DNA from: AWTP1-18 sp036504515
GTDB taxonomy: Bacteria > Pseudomonadota > Gammaproteobacteria > Burkholderiales > Rhodocyclaceae
Length of the DNA stretch: 64,000 bases
Reading direction: 5' to 3'
NCBI GenBank assembly: GCA_036504515.1
Contig: DASXVA010000001.1
Coordinates: 62,001-126,000 of the forward strand
Under the pieces are notes generated by a model that worked only from the letters and a program-made list of their open reading frames with translations, was not told where the DNA came from and did no database searches. The translations under genes and the position numbers were made by a program. Numbering within the stretch: the first letter of the stretch is position 1; every line of letters starts with the position of its first letter. Shown piece after piece: positions 42,162 through 50,110 of the stretch.

Positions 42162-43084
42162 CCGTTACCGATCTCTACGAAGCCCAGGGCGAATTCCTCA
42201 CCCTGAGCCATGTCTGCGGCGATATCGGCCGATGCGTCTCCACCCCCCGGGATGACATTTCCCCGGCAGATATTGTTGGCCACTTGAACCTGATCCACCC
42301 GGAACGGATTCAGGTCTTCGGCATCCCGGAACTGGTCTGGGCAGCCAAACAGCCGGAAGACAAGCTGCGCCACCAGATTCACGAAATCATGCTGGCCCCC
42401 TGTCCCGCTGTCATCGTTGCCGACAATTGCGGCGTCCCCGATGTGCTGCGCCAGGAATGCGAACTCACCAACACACCGCTGCTGGTTTCCCCCCAGTCGG
42501 CAGCTGTCGTCATTGACGTGCTGCGTCTACATCTGTCCCGGGTCTTTGCGGAAACCATCGCCCTTCACGGCGTATTCATGGATGTGCTGGGCCTGGGCGT
42601 GCTGCTCACGGGCGACTCCGGTGTCGGCAAGAGTGAACTGGCCCTGGAACTGCTGACCCGCGGTCACGGTCTGGTCGCCGATGACGTGGTGGAAGTGTCC
42701 CGCATCCCGCCTGACGTGCTCGAAGGCCGCTGCCCGGAGCTGCTCAAGGACTTCATTGAAGTGCGAGGCCTGGGGCTACTCAATATTCGTACGGTGTTTG
42801 GAGAAACTGCCTGTCGCCGCAAAATGCGCCTGCGCCTGATCTGCCACCTGCAAAAGCCCCAACCCGGCGTGCCCCAGGCGGCGCGCTTGCCCCTGGATGC
42901 CCAGAACGAAAACATCATCGGCGTCCCCGTACGCAAGGTCACCATTCCCGTTGCCGCCGGTCGTAACCTGGCAGTACTGGTAGAAACCGCCGTTCGCTCC
43001 ACCATCCTCAAGCTACGCGGCATCGACTGCATGCAGGAATTCCTCGATCGCCAGCACAAGGCCTTGTCTAACGACGTTAACTGA
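42146..43084 (+). CDS. hprK: HPr kinase/phosphorylase
   Basis: This 312-residue HprK phosphorylates HPr on its regulatory Ser and also reverses the reaction. The P-loop GDSGVGKSE starts at Gly156, and the HprK signature near the C-terminus (IRTVFGETACRRKMRLRL) is visible. In proteobacteria it accompanies the nitrogen-PTS proteins rather than sugar uptake. The start overlaps ptsN. The N-terminal ~130 residues are the usual divergent HprK N-domain. Confidence 0.93.
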   Translation: MARKLTVTDLYEAQGEFLTLSHVCGDIGRCVSTPRDDISPADIVGHLNLIHPERIQVFGIPELVWAAKQPEDKLRHQIHEIMLAPCPAVIVADNCGVPDVLRQECELTNTPLLVSPQSAAVVIDVLRLHLSRVFAETIALHGVFMDVLGLGVLLTGDSGVGKSELALELLTRGHGLVADDVVEVSRIPPDVLEGRCPELLKDFIEVRGLGLLNIRTVFGETACRRKMRLRLICHLQKPQPGVPQAARLPLDAQNENIIGVPVRKVTIPVAAGRNLAVLVETAVRSTILKLRGIDCMQEFLDRQHKALSNDVN

Positions 43085-43128
43085 TTTCAAGATTGCTGTC
43101 CCACTCATCCAACGAAGGAGAAGCATCC

Positions 43129-43467
43129 ATGAAGAAAATCACCCTGTCCTTGATCACCGCCGCCCTGGCGCTAGCCTGTCAATCCGGCTTTGCCGCCTCC
43201 GAAGCGCAAAAAGCCCAGCAGGAAAAAATGAAGGGCTGTAATGCCGAAGCCAAGACCAAGGCCCTGGCTGGCGATGCCCGCAAGGATTTCATGAAGGGTT
43301 GCCTGAGTGGCGGCATGGCCGACAAGGGCGATGCCAAGGCAGCCCCTGCTGCCCCCAACGCTCAGTGTGAAGAAAAAGCAGTCGGCAAGAATGGCAAGAA
43401 ATTGGCGGGTGCCGCCAAGGGTACTTTCATGAAGAAATGCGAAGCTGACGCTGCAGCGGCTAAATAA
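43129..43467 (+). CDS. PsiF-repeat secreted protein
   Basis: This 112-residue protein has an N-terminal signal peptide (to about residue 23, QSGFAASEA) and two PsiF-type repeats with a conserved Cys and KGxFMKxCL pattern: KMKGCNAEAK...KDFMKGCLSG, and QCEEKAV...KGTFMKKCEAD. The PsiF family includes an E. coli phosphate-starvation-induced protein of unknown function. The start follows AAGGAGAAG; the frame is open upstream but without support. It is the last plus-strand gene before a convergent unit. Confidence 0.85.
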   Translation: MKKITLSLITAALALACQSGFAASEAQKAQQEKMKGCNAEAKTKALAGDARKDFMKGCLSGGMADKGDAKAAPAAPNAQCEEKAVGKNGKKLAGAAKGTFMKKCEADAAAAK

Positions 43468-43509
43468 GCCAGCTCATTCAAGCTGCACAAGTAAAGCGGC
43501 AACAACGAC

Positions 43510-43540
43510 AACGGCGGCGGATTTTTTAGTCGCCGTTTTC
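43510..43540. terminator. Hairpin between convergent genes psiF-like and cyclase
   Basis: AACGGCG (43510-43516) and CGCCGTT (43531-43537) with a T-containing loop and a TTTTC run on the plus strand: a bidirectional terminator candidate between the PsiF-like and cyclase-FHA genes. Confidence 0.6.
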
Positions 43541-44447
43541 ATTCCTGAATACGGAACTCCACGCATTCCACGCCGATCTGCCAGATCTGGCCGAAGCTGA
43601 GACAACCGCTTCCCCTCAGTACCGCCTCTTCCCGGCGCAGGAGAAAGTTGGTGACGCGCCCGTCGGTATCCGACTTGGCACTGACGAAGGTGCCATTGGT
43701 GCTGCAATCCACCAGGACAAAGTTATGCTGACGCAGTTCGATGCGGGCATGGCTGCGGGAAGCACGGCCATCATGAATCACCAGATCACTGGTGGCATCG
43801 CGCCCCAGAGTGAGAAAGGGCTTCTCGCTGTTGAGCAGCCAGCGGCGACCTTCATGGTGCAATTCCAAGCCCAGCGTTTTGCCGGCACCAGGGCCGCCGC
43901 TCTTCACCAACAGGGTCAGGTTCTCTTCATTGTCCTGCCAGAACAACTCGACGATATGCAGGGGCTCGCGCTTGCCCTTGACGGTCACCGGTGCCAGCAC
44001 CCGCGACTGGGGCCGCAGCACATCGGGTACCGCAGCAATGGTCTCAGCGCTGGATAGCACTTGCTGCGCCTTGGCCAATTCCACCAACCGGGCCGCGGTG
44101 TTCACCGTGTCGCCGAAAAAATCCTTGCCCTCTTCAATGACCGGCCCCCAATGGCAGCCGACACGAATCGCCAAAGTGTTGCCTGAAATAGGCGGCAGTG
44201 CAGTGATGCGCTGCTGTATCTCGCAAGCGGCCAGCAAGCCTTCTTCCGCTGACGGAAACACCACCATGATTTCATCACCGATGGTCTTCACCACCCGGCC
44301 CTGATACAAAGCCGCCGCCCGGCTTGCCGTCTGCAAACAAAGATCCACTGCGCGCAGAGCATTCTGGTCTCCCAGGCGCTCATACAGTTGGGTGCTGGCG
44401 GCAACATCCGCAAACAGCACGCAACGGCTTGGCAGGATCGTCTCCAT
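43539..44447 (-). CDS. Adenylate cyclase (class III) fused to an FHA domain
   Basis: This 302-residue protein carries a class III nucleotide cyclase catalytic domain (about 1-165) with the usual catalytic residues present: metal-binding Asp14 and Asp58, adenine-specifying Lys54 in KTIGDEI, Asp113, and the transition-state residues Asn116 and Arg120 in GDTVNTAARL. It therefore looks like an active adenylate cyclase. A C-terminal FHA domain (about 200-295, LGRDATSDLVIHD...SRSHARIEL...DCSTNGTFV) binds phosphothreonine, so activity may be linked to Ser/Thr kinase signalling (inference). There is no membrane helix. The ttcA stop lies 1 base upstream, so the two are probably cotranscribed. Confidence 0.9.
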   Translation of the reverse strand: METILPSRCVLFADVAASTQLYERLGDQNALRAVDLCLQTASRAAALYQGRVVKTIGDEIMVVFPSAEEGLLAACEIQQRITALPPISGNTLAIRVGCHWGPVIEEGKDFFGDTVNTAARLVELAKAQQVLSSAETIAAVPDVLRPQSRVLAPVTVKGKREPLHIVELFWQDNEENLTLLVKSGGPGAGKTLGLELHHEGRRWLLNSEKPFLTLGRDATSDLVIHDGRASRSHARIELRQHNFVLVDCSTNGTFVSAKSDTDGRVTNFLLRREEAVLRGSGCLSFGQIWQIGVECVEFRIQE

Positions 44448-44448
44448 C

Positions 44449-45378
44449 TCAGTCGTCCAGGCTATGCAGAGGGATCACGTCGGGAGCGATGGGCACTTCG
44501 TGATCGAAGACCAGATCGCCTTCGGCATCAGGCACGCCGGTGGTCTTGAGATTCTTGAAGTCGAACAATGTGTGGTCCATCAGATGGGACGGCACAACGC
44601 GGCCCAGGCTGCTGAACATGTTCTTGATGCGGCCAGGGAAACGCTTGTCCCAGTCGTTGAGCATTTCCTTCACCACTTGCCGTTGCAGATTCTCCTGGCT
44701 GCCGCAGAGGTTGCAGGGAATGATGGGGAACTGTTGCACCTCGGCCCAGGCTTCCATGTCCTTCTCGCTGCAATAGGCCAAGGGCCGGATCACCATGAAC
44801 TCGCCGTTGTCCGACACCAGCTTGGGCGGCATGGCCTTCAAACGACCGCCGAAGAACATGTTGAGAAACAGGGTCTGGATAATGTCGTCCCGGTGGTGGC
44901 CGAGGGCGATCTTGTTGGCCCCCAGCTCCCCAGCGACGCGGTAGAGGATGCCGCGGCGCAAGCGCGAACAAAGCGAACAGGTCGTCTGGCCTTCGGGAAT
45001 CACCTTCTTGACGATGGAATAGGTGTCCTGCTCTTCAATGTGGAAGGGCACACCGAGCTGCTTCAAATAGGCTGGCAGCACTTCCTCGGGGAAGCCTGGT
45101 TGCTTCTGGTCCAGATTCACCGCCACGATGTCGAATTTGATCGGCGCGTGGGCTTGCAAGTGCATCAGGATGTTGAGCAGACCGTAGGAATCCTTGCCGC
45201 CGGACAGGCAGACCATGACCTTGTCGCCATCCTCGATCATGTTGTAGTCGGCGATGGCCTGGCCCACATTGCGGCGCAGGCGCTTGGCCAGCTTGTTGGC
45301 TTCGCGTTTGGCTTTTTCCTGGGCCGGCGTCAGGGCAGGCTTTTCTTCGGGGGAGGGGGCAACGGCGGCTTCGGTCAT
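44449..45378 (-). CDS. ttcA: tRNA 2-thiocytidine(32) synthetase TtcA
   Basis: This 309-residue Fe-S enzyme thiolates C32 of certain tRNAs. PP-loop CLSGGKDSYGLL is near residue 65, and the two Cys pairs that hold the 4Fe-4S cluster are CSLC (in TTCSLCSR) and CNLC (in PCNLCGSQ). The start is the ATG at 45378, after the SDR stop; the upstream in-frame segment overlaps that gene. It is in a minus-strand run with the SDR gene and the cyclase. Confidence 0.94.
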   Translation of the reverse strand: MTEAAVAPSPEEKPALTPAQEKAKREANKLAKRLRRNVGQAIADYNMIEDGDKVMVCLSGGKDSYGLLNILMHLQAHAPIKFDIVAVNLDQKQPGFPEEVLPAYLKQLGVPFHIEEQDTYSIVKKVIPEGQTTCSLCSRLRRGILYRVAGELGANKIALGHHRDDIIQTLFLNMFFGGRLKAMPPKLVSDNGEFMVIRPLAYCSEKDMEAWAEVQQFPIIPCNLCGSQENLQRQVVKEMLNDWDKRFPGRIKNMFSSLGRVVPSHLMDHTLFDFKNLKTTGVPDAEGDLVFDHEVPIAPDVIPLHSLDD

Positions 45379-45394
45379 AACTGAATCTGAATGC

Positions 45395-46165
45395 TCAGGA
45401 AGAAAGGGGCAAGGACAGGTGGGCGGAACGACCGCCGTCCACATGAATGACCTGGCCCGTAATGTAGGGGGCGTCGAACAGCAGGAACTGCACGGTACGG
45501 GCAATATCGTCGGCGGTGCCCGGCCGCTTCATCAAGGTGCTGGCGATGATGGCCTCCCGGGCTGCCATGGAAAACTCCGCATCGTCCTCGGGCCATTCCA
45601 CCGGCCCCGGGGCCACGGCATTGACTCGCACTTGCGGCGCCAGCTCCACGGCCAGGGCCCGGGTCAGCCCCAACAGGCCGGCTTTGGCCGCCGTGTAAGT
45701 GGCGTAACCACGATCCGGCTGGCTGGCATGGATGTCAGTGATGTTCACAATGCTGCCGCCACTGGCTCGCAAGGCTGCTGCTGCGGCTTGGGAAAGAAAC
45801 AGGGGGCCCTTCAAATTACTGCCCATCAGCTCGTCCCAGTCCGCCTCGGTAATCGCCCCCAAGGGTGTACGAAAAAAGCTGGAGGCGTTATTCACCAGTC
45901 CGTCAAGGCGACCAAAGGTAGACAGCGTCGTCGCGACCAAGGCCTCCAGGGCTGAGGCATCACTCAAGCCGGCCTGGGCCGTTGCTGCCGAGTTCGGGCG
46001 CAGGGTGTTGAGGGCCAAGGCCAAGGCTTCGGCTTCTGCCACTGAACTGCGATAGTGCAGCATGACCCGCACCCCGGTACTGTGCACGCGCCGAGCGATG
46101 GCAGCACCAACCCGCCGGGCGGCGCCGGTAACAAGCACAACAGGGGCGGTAGCAAGTTCAGCCAA
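45395..46165 (-). CDS. SDR oxidoreductase (pteridine-reductase-like)
   Basis: This 256-residue short-chain dehydrogenase/reductase has the cofactor motif TGAARRVGAAIARR, NNASSFF, catalytic Ser-Tyr-Lys (VNITDIHAS..YATYTAAKAG) and a C-terminal PGTADDIARTVQFL segment. The TGxxxRxG form of the first motif is characteristic of pteridine reductases and the FolM-like family, which reduce dihydro-biopterin or dihydromonapterin. That assignment is moderate. It is followed 16 bases later by ttcA. Confidence 0.82.
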   Translation of the reverse strand: MAELATAPVVLVTGAARRVGAAIARRVHSTGVRVMLHYRSSVAEAEALALALNTLRPNSAATAQAGLSDASALEALVATTLSTFGRLDGLVNNASSFFRTPLGAITEADWDELMGSNLKGPLFLSQAAAAALRASGGSIVNITDIHASQPDRGYATYTAAKAGLLGLTRALAVELAPQVRVNAVAPGPVEWPEDDAEFSMAAREAIIASTLMKRPGTADDIARTVQFLLFDAPYITGQVIHVDGGRSAHLSLPLSS

Positions 46166-46238
46166 GAAAACGCGGGACCAATGGAAATAGGGGGTAACCC
46201 ACTGATTTTACCCGTACTGCCTATTTCGTCCCAATTTT

Positions 46239-47024
46239 CTAATGTTTCAAAACATGGGTGAGGGCCTGGGATGCCGCGGCAAAGCCGAAGGCCGCCGTCA
46301 CCGTCACCAAAGAGCCGTAACCGGCGCAGTTGAGCCCCCGGGGTGCCTGGCCATCAGTTTCGCAGGCGGCCCCGGCCTGGGGCCGGATGATCTGCTCATC
46401 TGAATAAACGCAGGGCAGATTGAACTTCTTTTTCGGGTCCCGGGGAAAACCGAAATCCTTGCGCAAACTGGCCCGTACTTTGGAGGCCAGGGCGTCCTGG
46501 GTAGTTCGGGATAAATCTTCAACCTTGACCCGAGTCGGGTCCGTCCGCCCCCCGGCACCACCAGTCGTCACCAGCCATTGCTTGTGACGACGGCAATGGG
46601 CGGCCAGGGCCACCTTGGCCCGCACCTGGTCAATGGCATCGATCACCGCATCGCAAGCGGGAATCAGGCTGGCGATATTGTCCGGGGTAATGAAGTCATC
46701 CACCTGAACCACCTGACAGTCGGGATTGATGCTGGCGATCCGTTCGGCCATGGCCTGCACCTTGGCCTTGCCCAGGTTTTCTTCCACCGCATGCAACTGC
46801 CGATTCATATTGCTCTCGGCTACATGGTCCAAGTCCACCAGGGTCAGCTTACCGATGCCGGACCGAGCCAGGGCCTCCACCGCCCAGGAGCCGACCCCGC
46901 CAATGCCAATCACGCAGACATGGCCCGCCTGCAAGCGCGCCAGGGCCTGGGGGCCGTACAGACGGGCCATGCCGCCAAAACGGCGCTCGTAGTCCATCCC
47001 TTTGCTATCCATCGCTTCACTCAT
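46239..47024 (-). CDS. tcdA: tRNA threonylcarbamoyladenosine dehydratase TcdA (MoeB/ThiF-like)
   Basis: This protein of about 261 residues is related to E1-like ubiquitin-activating folds and cyclises t6A37 of tRNA to ct6A. It has the nucleotide-binding GIGGVGSWAVEALARSG (near residue 40), the basic segment KEN-like SNMNRQLHAVEENLGKAK, and a Cys-containing C-terminal part. Start is uncertain: several ATGs cluster in the first 15 codons of the open frame (from 47051), and I use the ATG at 47024 (MSEAMDSKG). It is divergent from the MidA-like gene at 47050. Confidence 0.88.
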   Translation of the reverse strand: MSEAMDSKGMDYERRFGGMARLYGPQALARLQAGHVCVIGIGGVGSWAVEALARSGIGKLTLVDLDHVAESNMNRQLHAVEENLGKAKVQAMAERIASINPDCQVVQVDDFITPDNIASLIPACDAVIDAIDQVRAKVALAAHCRRHKQWLVTTGGAGGRTDPTRVKVEDLSRTTQDALASKVRASLRKDFGFPRDPKKKFNLPCVYSDEQIIRPQAGAACETDGQAPRGLNCAGYGSLVTVTAAFGFAAASQALTHVLKH

Positions 47025-47049
47025 GGTCGGCATTGTAAGATGCTGCGCC

Positions 47050-48216
47050 ATGGAATCCCGACTGCCTGAACCCTCTGCTGACGCCCAAGCGGCTAGCCTG
47101 CAACTCTCCCGTCTGATTGCCGATGAAATCCGCGCCAGTGCCGGCTGGATTTCCTTTGCCCGTTACTGGGAGCTTGCCCTCTACACACCCGGCCTTGGCT
47201 ATTACGCCGGTGGTGCCCAGAAATTCGGTTCATCCCAGGAAGGTGGCGATTTCGTCACCGCCCCGGAACTGACCCCGCTCTTCGGCCAGGCCTTGGCTCG
47301 GCAGGTAGCGCAGATCATGACTGCCTCCGCCCCCGTGGTGCTGGAGGCCGGTGCCGGCAGCGGCAAACTCGCCGCCGACCTGCTGCTGGCGCTGGAGGCC
47401 CTTGGCCAGACCCCGGACAAATATCTGGTGCTGGAACTTTCCGGTGAACTGCGGGCACGGCAGCGAGCCACCATCGCCGCCCTGGCGCCCGCCCTGCTGG
47501 ACCGGGTTGAATGGCTGGACGCTCTGCCGGACAGTTTCTCCGGTTGCGTGGTCGGTAATGAAGTGCTCGATGCCATGCCCGTGCAGCGTTTGCACTGGAC
47601 CGAGGAAGGCTTGCTGGAAACCGGCGTGACCCTGAACGAGCACAACGAACTCGCCTTCGAGGATTGCCCCGCCTCCGACTCCTTGAAAGCTGCCGTCTCC
47701 AACCTCAGCTTACCGGCGGGTTACCGCAGCGAAGTGGGCCTTGCCGGACAAGCCTGGATGCAGTCCTGGGGGCCACGCATTGAAAAAGGCGGCATGCTGC
47801 TGATCGACTACGGTCTGCCCCGTCACGAGCTTTACCATCCCCAACGCAATGGCGGCACCGTGCGCTGCCACTATCAGCATCGCACCCACGACGACACCTT
47901 CTGGTGGCCAGGCCTGTCCGACATTACCGCCCACGTGGACTTCACCGCCATCGCCGAAGCCGGCTACGAAGCCGGACTGGAAGTGCTGGGCTACACCACC
48001 CAGGCCGTCTTCCTGATGAACTGCGGCATCGGCGAACTACTGGCCCAACGGCAACGGGATGGCACGCCCGCCAGTGCCGTCAAGGCCAGCGGTGCTCTGC
48101 AAATCCTCATGTCGCCCAATGAAATGGGGGAGCTGTTCAAAGTCATCGCCTTCGGTAAGGGGATTGCTGAGCCGCTGCTGGGCTTCAGTCGCGGGGATAA
48201 GACGCATACGCTTTGA
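47050..48216 (+). CDS. SAM-dependent methyltransferase, MidA/NDUFAF7 family
   Basis: This 388-residue methyltransferase belongs to the DUF185 family. Eukaryotic relatives methylate an Arg of a complex I subunit; bacterial function is not established. The SAM-binding core includes VVLEAGAGSGKLAADLL (about 98-114) and VLELSGELRARQR, with VVGNEVLDAMPV and the family-typical YAGGAQKFGSSQEGGDFVTAPEL. The ATG at 47050 fits; the frame is open upstream only into the divergent gene. No nuo genes are present nearby. Confidence 0.88.
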   Translation: MESRLPEPSADAQAASLQLSRLIADEIRASAGWISFARYWELALYTPGLGYYAGGAQKFGSSQEGGDFVTAPELTPLFGQALARQVAQIMTASAPVVLEAGAGSGKLAADLLLALEALGQTPDKYLVLELSGELRARQRATIAALAPALLDRVEWLDALPDSFSGCVVGNEVLDAMPVQRLHWTEEGLLETGVTLNEHNELAFEDCPASDSLKAAVSNLSLPAGYRSEVGLAGQAWMQSWGPRIEKGGMLLIDYGLPRHELYHPQRNGGTVRCHYQHRTHDDTFWWPGLSDITAHVDFTAIAEAGYEAGLEVLGYTTQAVFLMNCGIGELLAQRQRDGTPASAVKASGALQILMSPNEMGELFKVIAFGKGIAEPLLGFSRGDKTHTL

Positions 48217-48266
48217 GCATGATTTCCTCATAGATATAACTTAATCTAATGCCATAATCGGAACCC

Positions 48267-48311
48267 CATGAGGTATTTATTCAAATAAATAGGTTACGTT
48301 GCTCCCTCATG
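48267..48311. repeat. Nested palindromes upstream of the AT-rich orphan gene
   Basis: TATTTATT-CA-AATAAATA (48274-48291) is a perfect 8-bp inverted repeat, flanked by CATGAGG (48267-48273) and CCTCATG (48305-48311). It sits in the 136-base AT-rich gap before the GIY-YIG-like gene and could be an operator or a transfer-associated site. Confidence 0.5.
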
Positions 48312-48352
48312 AAAATCCCTATTTTTCTAAGCCCCCTTCTTCAGGTAAAGCC

Positions 48353-48856
48353 ATGCATATTCACATCCAGTGGTCTTCCCCGCTCAAATATAGTGAAGCA
48401 TTAAAACTGAACGATGAGTTCATTGATTATGGCGTTTATCAGGTTTATGGCACTCATCCACTCTATGGTTCAGATGTATTGATTTACATTGGCAAAGCAG
48501 ATAAACAGACATTCGGCAAAAGACTGTCACAAGAAGGATGGGGAACATATAACCAAGATGCAGCGCGAGTACTTGTCAGCGTTGGGAGGCTTTCGGGATA
48601 CAAAGAAACCCCGCCGAACGATGAATGGTCTAGGCAAATATCTGATGTCGAGCGACTTCTGATTTATTCACATTGGCCTGCAGGAAACTCTTCTGGACTA
48701 AATGTTCAATTCGGAAAAGAACATCATGATGTACATGTGTTCAATTGGGGCGAATACCGCGACTTACTCCCGGAGGTTTCTGGAGCAAGATACTCAGATC
48801 GTTACCAATCTCAGGAAGGCTATGTTTATTACGGAGAGTCTCGCCGCCATAGCTAA
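48353..48856 (+). CDS. GIY-YIG-like protein, AT-rich orphan
   Basis: This 167-residue protein is notable for base composition: its codons and flanks look clearly more AT-rich than the surroundings, which suggests horizontal acquisition. The N-terminal part has DYGVYQVYG, LIYIGKADKQTFGKRL and GRLSG, which resembles a GIY-YIG endonuclease/interaction fold (GVY...YIGKA), but the rest is not typical and no second motif is seen. The ATG at 48353 is chosen because of the context AGGTAAAGCC; a TTG start at 48299 is possible. No toxin, integrase or phage gene is adjacent. Function unknown. Confidence 0.55.
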   Translation: MHIHIQWSSPLKYSEALKLNDEFIDYGVYQVYGTHPLYGSDVLIYIGKADKQTFGKRLSQEGWGTYNQDAARVLVSVGRLSGYKETPPNDEWSRQISDVERLLIYSHWPAGNSSGLNVQFGKEHHDVHVFNWGEYRDLLPEVSGARYSDRYQSQEGYVYYGESRRHS

Positions 48857-48920
48857 CCTTTCAGTCACAACCAGCTCCTACCTGCTCAGCAGCAAGGGCT
48901 AGCTAAATTCAAAACGCAAT

Positions 48921-48952
48921 GACATTTGGGCGCTCTACACCGCCCGAATGTC
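48921..48952. terminator. Hairpin between convergent orphan and AAA+ genes
   Basis: GACATTTGGGCG (48921-48932) and CGCCCGAATGTC (48941-48952) pair almost perfectly (one mismatch) with an 8-base loop, directly before the stop of the AAA+ gene: a likely bidirectional terminator. Confidence 0.65.
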
Positions 48953-49933
48953 CTACTCCAGAAACCCAATACTCTTACGCCCACCACCGCGCAAACTGCT
49001 ACGGCCCGGGTCCAAATCCTCCGTACGCAAGGTATCCCGCCCGGCCAGTTTGGCGCTGCCAAAAGCTGCCATCAAACGCTTGCGCATATCCCGCGGTGGC
49101 ACCGCAGCCAAAGCTTCCATCACATCAGTGGGCGGCTCTTCCGTGAAGCCCCAATCGTGGTCGGCGAGAATTTCACGATAGAGGCGGCAGGCGATGCGGT
49201 AGGCGGCATCGCCGTCGGGACGCAGCACTTCGTACACATTCATGCGATTGAGAATGGGCTCCGGCAGGCTGCGATCATCGTTGGCGGTGGAGACCCAAAG
49301 CACATGGCTGGCATCCATGTCCACTTCCACATATTCGTCGCGGAAGGCCCGGGCGGTGTCCCGTTCCAGTAAGCCGTAGAGCGCACCCAAGGGGTCGTAG
49401 CGGGAATCGCCACCGGCCTTGTCCACTTCGTCCAGCACCATCACCGGATTGGCGTATTCGCCGTTGATCAGGGTACTGGCCACCTTGCCCGGCTTGGCGT
49501 TGTTCCACTGGCTTGAGGCACCGGAAAGAATCCAGCCCGCGGTGAGGGAACTCATGGGCACGAACTCGTAGCCGGTGCCCAAAGCATCCGCGAGACAACG
49601 GGCAAAGTGGGTCTTGCCGATGCCCGGTTCCCCCAACAACAACATGGGCGTGAACTGCACCGGCTCATTGCCGGAGACGGCCAGGGCCAAGTACTTTTTC
49701 AGATCGTCGATGACTTCACTGAAATTGGGGCACTGCTCGTACAGATTATCGAGGGCATCGGCAGCGGAGGGCTTGATGGCATAGCGGCTGCCACCAAGTT
49801 TCTTCATCTTGCCGTAATAGGTGGCCAGGGCTTCGTTGCGGTTGACTGGCGTTTCTTCCAAGGCGCGGTCGACATCGGCCAGGGAATAAATTTGCCGTAC
49901 ATCGGCAAGGGGAATGTGAAAGTCCGCGTCCAT
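48953..49933 (-). CDS. AAA+ ATPase, Lon-like ATPase module without protease domain
   Basis: This 326-residue AAA+ ATPase has Walker A GEPGIGKTH (101-109), Walker B VMVLDEVDKAGGD and a C-terminal small domain. Its core resembles the ATPase part of Lon, but the substrate-binding N-domain and the Ser-Lys protease domain are absent; the protein ends soon after the AAA+ lid. It may remodel a partner protein or complex. The start at 49933 (MDADFHIPL) is preferred because GAGGAGGG lies 9 bases upstream; a further Met 9 codons upstream is open. No partner gene is obvious; it is in a gap between the AT-rich orphan and mak. Confidence 0.75.
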   Translation of the reverse strand: MDADFHIPLADVRQIYSLADVDRALEETPVNRNEALATYYGKMKKLGGSRYAIKPSAADALDNLYEQCPNFSEVIDDLKKYLALAVSGNEPVQFTPMLLLGEPGIGKTHFARCLADALGTGYEFVPMSSLTAGWILSGASSQWNNAKPGKVASTLINGEYANPVMVLDEVDKAGGDSRYDPLGALYGLLERDTARAFRDEYVEVDMDASHVLWVSTANDDRSLPEPILNRMNVYEVLRPDGDAAYRIACRLYREILADHDWGFTEEPPTDVMEALAAVPPRDMRKRLMAAFGSAKLAGRDTLRTEDLDPGRSSLRGGGRKSIGFLE

Positions 49934-49986
49934 GATGCTGCCCTCCTCAGGTCCGTACACCTATAACGAACTGACCCGGGCCGCCT

Positions 49987-50019
49987 TGAGTCCCCTGCGA
50001 GCATTCTTTGCGGGACTCA
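49987..50019 (-). terminator. Hairpin between mak and the AAA+ gene
   Basis: TGAGTCCC (49987-49994) and GGGACTCA (50012-50019) pair with a 17-base loop; likely terminates the can-mak unit or folds in the AAA+ leader. No T-tract follows. A 9-bp tandem repeat (ATCATGGAA twice, 50079-50096) lies in the same gap. Confidence 0.4.
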
Positions 50020-50110
50020 CGACACAGGTCTAGCCCTGGGTTTGGTTGAGCATTTTTGGTGCCAGTACAAAACCGGCAATCATGGAAATCATGGAAATCC
50101 GCTCTCTGCG

